Below, one piece after another: positions 60,717 through 64,000 of a DNA stretch of 64,000 bases. Location: contig JAHBYU010000004.1 in NCBI GenBank assembly GCA_019635775.1, forward strand, positions 205,434-269,433, in the 5' to 3' direction. This DNA is from Rhizobiaceae bacterium (lineage in GTDB: Bacteria > Pseudomonadota > Alphaproteobacteria > Rhizobiales > Rhizobiaceae). The number at the start of each line of letters is the position of its first letter. Position 1 is the stretch's first letter. Below the pieces are notes generated by a model. The model was not told where the DNA came from, searched no databases, and saw only the letters and a program-made list of their open reading frames with translations. The position numbers were made by a program, and so were the translations under genes.

Positions 60717-61141
60717 CCGAATTTACACCGTGGCTGTCGCTGCTTGGCGGTTGCCTGATTGGCGTTTCGACCGTCTTGTTGATGGCTTTTCATGGCCGGA
60801 TCGCAGGCATGACGGGGATCGTGTCAGGCCTTCTGCCGCCGATCTCCAACGATTGGGCCTGGCGTGCGGCTTTCCTGATTGGCGCGATCGCCTCACCTGC
60901 CTTGATCTTCGTCACGACGGGATACACCGTCCCGTTTGAAAGTCCTACCCCGACAACCTGGTTGGTCGTCGGAGGGCTGATTGTGGGCGTGGGCGTTCAT
61001 TTCGGCTCGGGATGTACTTCGGGTCACGGTGTCTGTGGCATGGCGCGCCTGTCCCGGCGTTCCATCGTCGCCACACTCGTATTCATGGGCACAACGGCGG
61101 CTACCGTATTTGTTGTCCGACACGTACTTGGAGGCTTTTGA
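60713..61141 (+). CDS. YeeE/YedE-family sulfur transporter, half 1
   Basis: 142 aa, four hydrophobic segments. The signature FGSGCTSGHGVCGMARLSRRS (near residue 98) contains the cysteines thought to relay sulfur in YeeE (thiosulfate) and related PmpA proteins. It is one half of the pmpAB-type pair often linked to BigR. ATG overlaps the DUF2892 stop; its own stop is coupled by TGATG to the second half. Confidence 0.88.
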   Translation: MTEFTPWLSLLGGCLIGVSTVLLMAFHGRIAGMTGIVSGLLPPISNDWAWRAAFLIGAIASPALIFVTTGYTVPFESPTPTTWLVVGGLIVGVGVHFGSGCTSGHGVCGMARLSRRSIVATLVFMGTTAATVFVVRHVLGGF

Positions 61142-61584
61142 TGAACCGCGTTGTGTCCGCCCTTGTCATCGGACTACTGTTTGGCGTCGGCATAGCACTT
61201 TCAGGCATGGCCAATCCAGCCAAGGTGCTGAACTTCTTCGACTTCGCCGGCACGTGGGACCCATCGCTTGCGTTTGTCATGGGCGGCGCTTTGCTCGTCA
61301 CAACGATTGGCTATGCTTTCGTGCTCAAGCGCCCGGCGCCGATCTTCGACGACCAGTTCCACCTGCCTAGGAAACGGGACCTCGACCTGCCGCTCATTGC
61401 AGGCTCGGCCGTTTTTGGCATTGGCTGGGGTATCTCAGGCTACTGTCCTGGAGGCGCAATCCCGGCGCTGGGGCTCGGCAAGGCCGACGCCTGGCTGTTC
61501 GTCGGCTCCATGATTGCGGGCATCGCGCTGGCGCGGTTTGCCCAACAAACATTCGCGGCCCGGACTGTCCCTCAAACATCATAG
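61141..61584 (+). CDS. YeeE/YedE-family sulfur transporter, half 2
   Basis: 147 aa, four hydrophobic segments. ALSGMANPAKVLNFFDFAG (about 20-38) and WGISGYCPGGAIPALGLG (about 98-115) are the PmpB/YedE half signatures, with the sulfur-relay Cys in GYCPGG. With half 1 it probably forms a full sulfur-compound channel. It starts within the TGATG overlap and is followed after 50 bases by the DUF442 gene. Confidence 0.88.
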   Translation: MNRVVSALVIGLLFGVGIALSGMANPAKVLNFFDFAGTWDPSLAFVMGGALLVTTIGYAFVLKRPAPIFDDQFHLPRKRDLDLPLIAGSAVFGIGWGISGYCPGGAIPALGLGKADAWLFVGSMIAGIALARFAQQTFAARTVPQTS

Positions 61585-61634
61585 GAGCCGAGTGGAGAAT
61601 GCGGTCCACTGGCAGCCATTGAAAGGGCGTGAAG

Positions 61635-61961
61635 ATGAACATCAGAAAGCTCGACGAACGTTTTGCGGTGACTGGCCAGATACGTCCCGAAGAGGTCGAG
61701 ACCCTGGCAGACCAGGGTTACGTGGCCATCCTGTGCGCGCGTCCTGACGGCGAAGAACCCGGTCAGCCTGTCTTTTCGGAGATCGCACGTGCGGCACAGA
61801 AACATGGGCTCAAAGCTTTCCACTTTCCGGTTTCTGGCAAACCCACTGAGGAGCAGGTCAATCAGTTCGCGAAGGCGTTCGCTACAATCGATGGTCCGGT
61901 TCTCGGCTATTGCCGTTCGGGTGACCGCGCGACAGCACTCTATTCGTCGATAGAACGCTAG
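61635..61961 (+). CDS. DUF442 rhodanese/phosphatase-like protein (Blh N-terminal domain)
   Basis: 108 aa. DUF442 (beta-lactamase hydrolase-like phosphatase) domain with the rhodanese-type CRxGxR loop, seen as GYCRSGDRATAL (catalytic Cys about residue 96). In Xylella/Agrobacterium Blh this domain is fused ahead of the MBL domain, where it supplies thiosulfate sulfurtransferase activity; here it is free-standing. ATG 61635 is preferred to GTG 61629. Probably the last gene of the sulfide operon. Confidence 0.85.
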   Translation: MNIRKLDERFAVTGQIRPEEVETLADQGYVAILCARPDGEEPGQPVFSEIARAAQKHGLKAFHFPVSGKPTEEQVNQFAKAFATIDGPVLGYCRSGDRATALYSSIER

Positions 61962-62042
61962 CCCCACCCTTCGATAAGGTGTGCACGCCGCCAGCCCCGG
62001 ACCTGCTGGCCCGGAACACTGGATCTTGTCAGTAGATCAGCC

Positions 62043-63788
62043 ATGGGAAATGCCTCTAAATATCTCCCGTTCCTTCAATGGTGCAGAGTCTATGATGGCG
62101 CCGCGCTGACTGGCGACCTTCTGGCGGCCGTCATCGTGACCATCATGCTGATACCGCAGTCGCTGGCCTACGCCATGCTGGCGGGACTCCCGCCGGAGAT
62201 AGGTCTCTACGCGTCTATTCTGCCGCTAGTGGCTTATGCGATCTTTGGCACCAGCCGCACGCTGGCCGTCGGGCCTGTTGCCGTCGTCTCGTTGATGACT
62301 GCGTCGGCGGTAGGCCAGATCGCGACACAGGGCACGATGGGTTACATCGAAGCTTCCGTCGCCATGGCTTTGCTGTCCGGCGCGATGCTCGCCCTTATGG
62401 GCGTATTTCGTCTCGGCTTCCTTGCGAACTTCCTCTCCCACCCTGTCATCTCCGGTTTCATTACCGCTTCCGGCCTGCTGATCGCTTCCGGCCAGGTCAG
62501 GCACATCCTGGGCATCGCAGGTGGCGGAAACACCTTGCCGGACATTACGATTTCGCTCGGACGCCAGTTCTCCGCAGCCAACCCCGCCACGCTTGCTATC
62601 GGCGTTGGGGTTCTGGTTTTCCTTGTCTTTGCTCGCAGGTACCTCAAGCGCGTCCTTGTTGGCGTGTACGTTCCCGTGAGGGCGGCCGACATGATGGCGA
62701 AAGCCGCGCCGATCCTTGCAGTCGCCTTGACGATAGGCTTGGCCGACACGTTCGACCTGGGGGCGCGAGGCGTCGCTTTGGTCGGCGCCGTCCCCTCTGG
62801 GTTGCCTGCCCTCGGCTTTCCCAAGGTCTCGCTCGATCTCTTGTCGGCGTTGATCCTGCCTGCATTTCTCATCTCGGTGGTTGGTTTCGTTGAGACAGTT
62901 TCTGTCGCACAGACGCTTGCCTCGAAGCGGCGTCAGCGCATCGAACCGGATCAGGAACTGATCGGGCTGGGCGCCGCCAATATCGCTGCAGGCCTCTCCT
63001 CGGGTTATCCGGTTACCGGCGGTTTCGCTCGCTCGGTCGTCAATTTCGATGCCGGTGCGCAAACACCGGCTGCCGGTGTTTTCACAGCGGTCGGCATCGC
63101 GCTCGCCGCCCTCTTCTTGACGCCAATGCTTGCAAATCTCCCGCAGGCGACGCTGGCGGCCACGATTATCGTGGCGGTGCTTTCACTGGTCGATTTCGGC
63201 GCCATCAAACGCGTCTTTGCCTACTCGAAATCCGACTTCGCGGCCATGGCGGCGACGATTCTCGTGACTCTCGGCTGGGGTGTGGAACTGGGCATTGTCG
63301 CCGGCGTCCTGCTTTCGCTTGGCCTGCACCTCTACCGCACCAGCAGGCCGCATACCGCAATCGTCGGCCAGGTACCCGGTACCGAACACTACCGCAACGT
63401 GGAGCGGCATGCCGTCATAACCCAGCCTGACATCCTGTCGATCCGGGTCGACGAGAGCCTCTATTTCGCCAATTCCCGCTATCTCGAAGACAGGATCGCC
63501 GCGTTGGTAGCCGAGCGGTCCGACCTAAAGCACATCGTGCTGATGTGTTCTGCTGTCAACGCGATCGATGCCTCCGCGTTCGAAAGCCTGGAGGAGATCA
63601 ACCACCGCCTGACGGACGCAGGCATTGGCTTTCACCTTTCTGAGGTGAAGGGCCCCGTGATGGATCGGCTTGCTTCAACAAATTTCCTGAAGCATCTCAA
63701 TGGCAGAGTGTTTTTGAGCCAGCACGAGGCAACAACGACGTTGCGCAGGGCGATACTGAACCCCCAGGATAACGGCCTGACTCCATAG
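62043..63788 (+). CDS. SulP-family anion permease with STAS domain
   Basis: 581 aa. The SulP signature PQSLAYAMLAGLPPEIGLYA (about 38-57) and GPVAVVSLM begin a 10-12 segment membrane domain to about residue 430; the C-terminal STAS domain (about 465-575) has the conserved SAVNAIDASAFESL. Such proteins carry sulfate, or other anions such as bicarbonate. Its place 81 bases after the persulfide oxidation cluster suggests sulfate or sulfite export or import. Start ATG 62043 lacks a strong ribosome-binding site but gives a standard N-terminus. Confidence 0.9.
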   Translation: MGNASKYLPFLQWCRVYDGAALTGDLLAAVIVTIMLIPQSLAYAMLAGLPPEIGLYASILPLVAYAIFGTSRTLAVGPVAVVSLMTASAVGQIATQGTMGYIEASVAMALLSGAMLALMGVFRLGFLANFLSHPVISGFITASGLLIASGQVRHILGIAGGGNTLPDITISLGRQFSAANPATLAIGVGVLVFLVFARRYLKRVLVGVYVPVRAADMMAKAAPILAVALTIGLADTFDLGARGVALVGAVPSGLPALGFPKVSLDLLSALILPAFLISVVGFVETVSVAQTLASKRRQRIEPDQELIGLGAANIAAGLSSGYPVTGGFARSVVNFDAGAQTPAAGVFTAVGIALAALFLTPMLANLPQATLAATIIVAVLSLVDFGAIKRVFAYSKSDFAAMAATILVTLGWGVELGIVAGVLLSLGLHLYRTSRPHTAIVGQVPGTEHYRNVERHAVITQPDILSIRVDESLYFANSRYLEDRIAALVAERSDLKHIVLMCSAVNAIDASAFESLEEINHRLTDAGIGFHLSEVKGPVMDRLASTNFLKHLNGRVFLSQHEATTTLRRAILNPQDNGLTP

Positions 63789-64000
63789 AAGTCGCAGCTT
63801 CGGTTCTTTGCAATACCTCATATGGCCTGGTTTTGCGTGGGAGCTCCAGCACACGCGCTGCACACAAGTCGAATCCACCCAGACCGATCAATGGTAGCGG
63901 AGGATCGCTACCGTCAATCCCCACACCTACCGGATATTCGCTACAGGCTCCGATTGTTCTCCCGGACATTGGCAGCCTAGCCGTCGACTGCACCTCGCGG
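63789..64000. other. End of window, no gene supported
   Basis: The last 212 bases are GC-moderate with only short frames. A minus-strand frame of 98 codons (63697-63993) overlaps the end of the SulP gene and lacks recognisable content, so it is not annotated. No terminator with a clear T-run is visible after the SulP stop. Confidence 0.35.

Noticed and set aside
63697-63993. 98-codon minus-strand frame at the right edge
   Set aside because: Overlaps the end of the SulP gene, has no recognisable domain and no start signal.

Overview
The window is chromosomal DNA of an alphaproteobacterium of the order Rhizobiales (Hyphomicrobiales), most likely a Mesorhizobium/Aminobacter-type member of the Phyllobacteriaceae. 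The grounds are the flagellar order fliM-fliN-fliG-flhB next to the rhizobial LuxR-type pair visN/visR, the high G+C, and the dense series of ABC-transporter-plus-dehydrogenase islands. I saw no rRNA or tRNA gene, insertion sequence, integrase or CRISPR array. No gene looks broken; the only partial one is fliM, cut by the left edge.

Layout. 0-4.7 kb: flagellar switch and export genes and visNR. 5.0-6.0 kb: two small genes. 6.0-14.0 kb (minus strand): an eight-gene unit with a HutC-type GntR regulator, a zinc dehydrogenase, a histidinol-dehydrogenase-like protein resembling HpsN, a PotABCD-type ABC transporter and an SDR; best read as dihydroxypropanesulfonate-like (or related diol) uptake and oxidation. 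14.1-14.5 kb: a small lipoprotein. 14.6-26.1 kb (plus strand): a sugar/polyol operon with a CUT2 ABC transporter, SorC regulator, aldo/keto reductase, GlpD-like dehydrogenase, LsrF-like aldolase, FGGY kinase and GMC oxidoreductase, behind a promoter with a perfect 20-bp palindrome. 26.3-27.2 kb: a threonine/serine dehydratase-like enzyme. 27.2-38.2 kb: a second carbohydrate island built around a CUT1 transporter, with PfkB kinase, RbsD/FucU mutarotase, SIS isomerase, FGGY kinase, M42 hydrolase and BtpA/SgcQ protein.

38.3-59.0 kb is the most interesting part. It holds malonyl-CoA decarboxylase and synthetase (matAB), an ATP-dependent hydantoinase/oxoprolinase pair (hyuAB), a CoxG-like protein, a creatininase-family hydrolase, an IclR regulator, an amidase, a three-subunit molybdenum hydroxylase and a BMP-type (nucleoside/base) ABC transporter. 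A 10-bp sequence, TATCCACTAT, lies at the hyuA promoter, the IclR/amidase divergent promoter and the molybdenum hydroxylase promoter, which suggests one regulon. The set would fit uptake of an N-heterocycle, hydroxylation to a lactam, ATP-driven ring opening, amide hydrolysis and entry of malonate into acetyl-CoA. This is a hypothesis.

59.2-63.8 kb: a BigR-type sulfide/persulfide detoxification cluster (persulfide dioxygenase-like MBL protein, ArsR/BigR repressor, DUF2892 protein, two YeeE/YedE permeases, a rhodanese/phosphatase-like DUF442 protein) followed by a SulP anion permease. The last ~210 bases hold no gene I can support.
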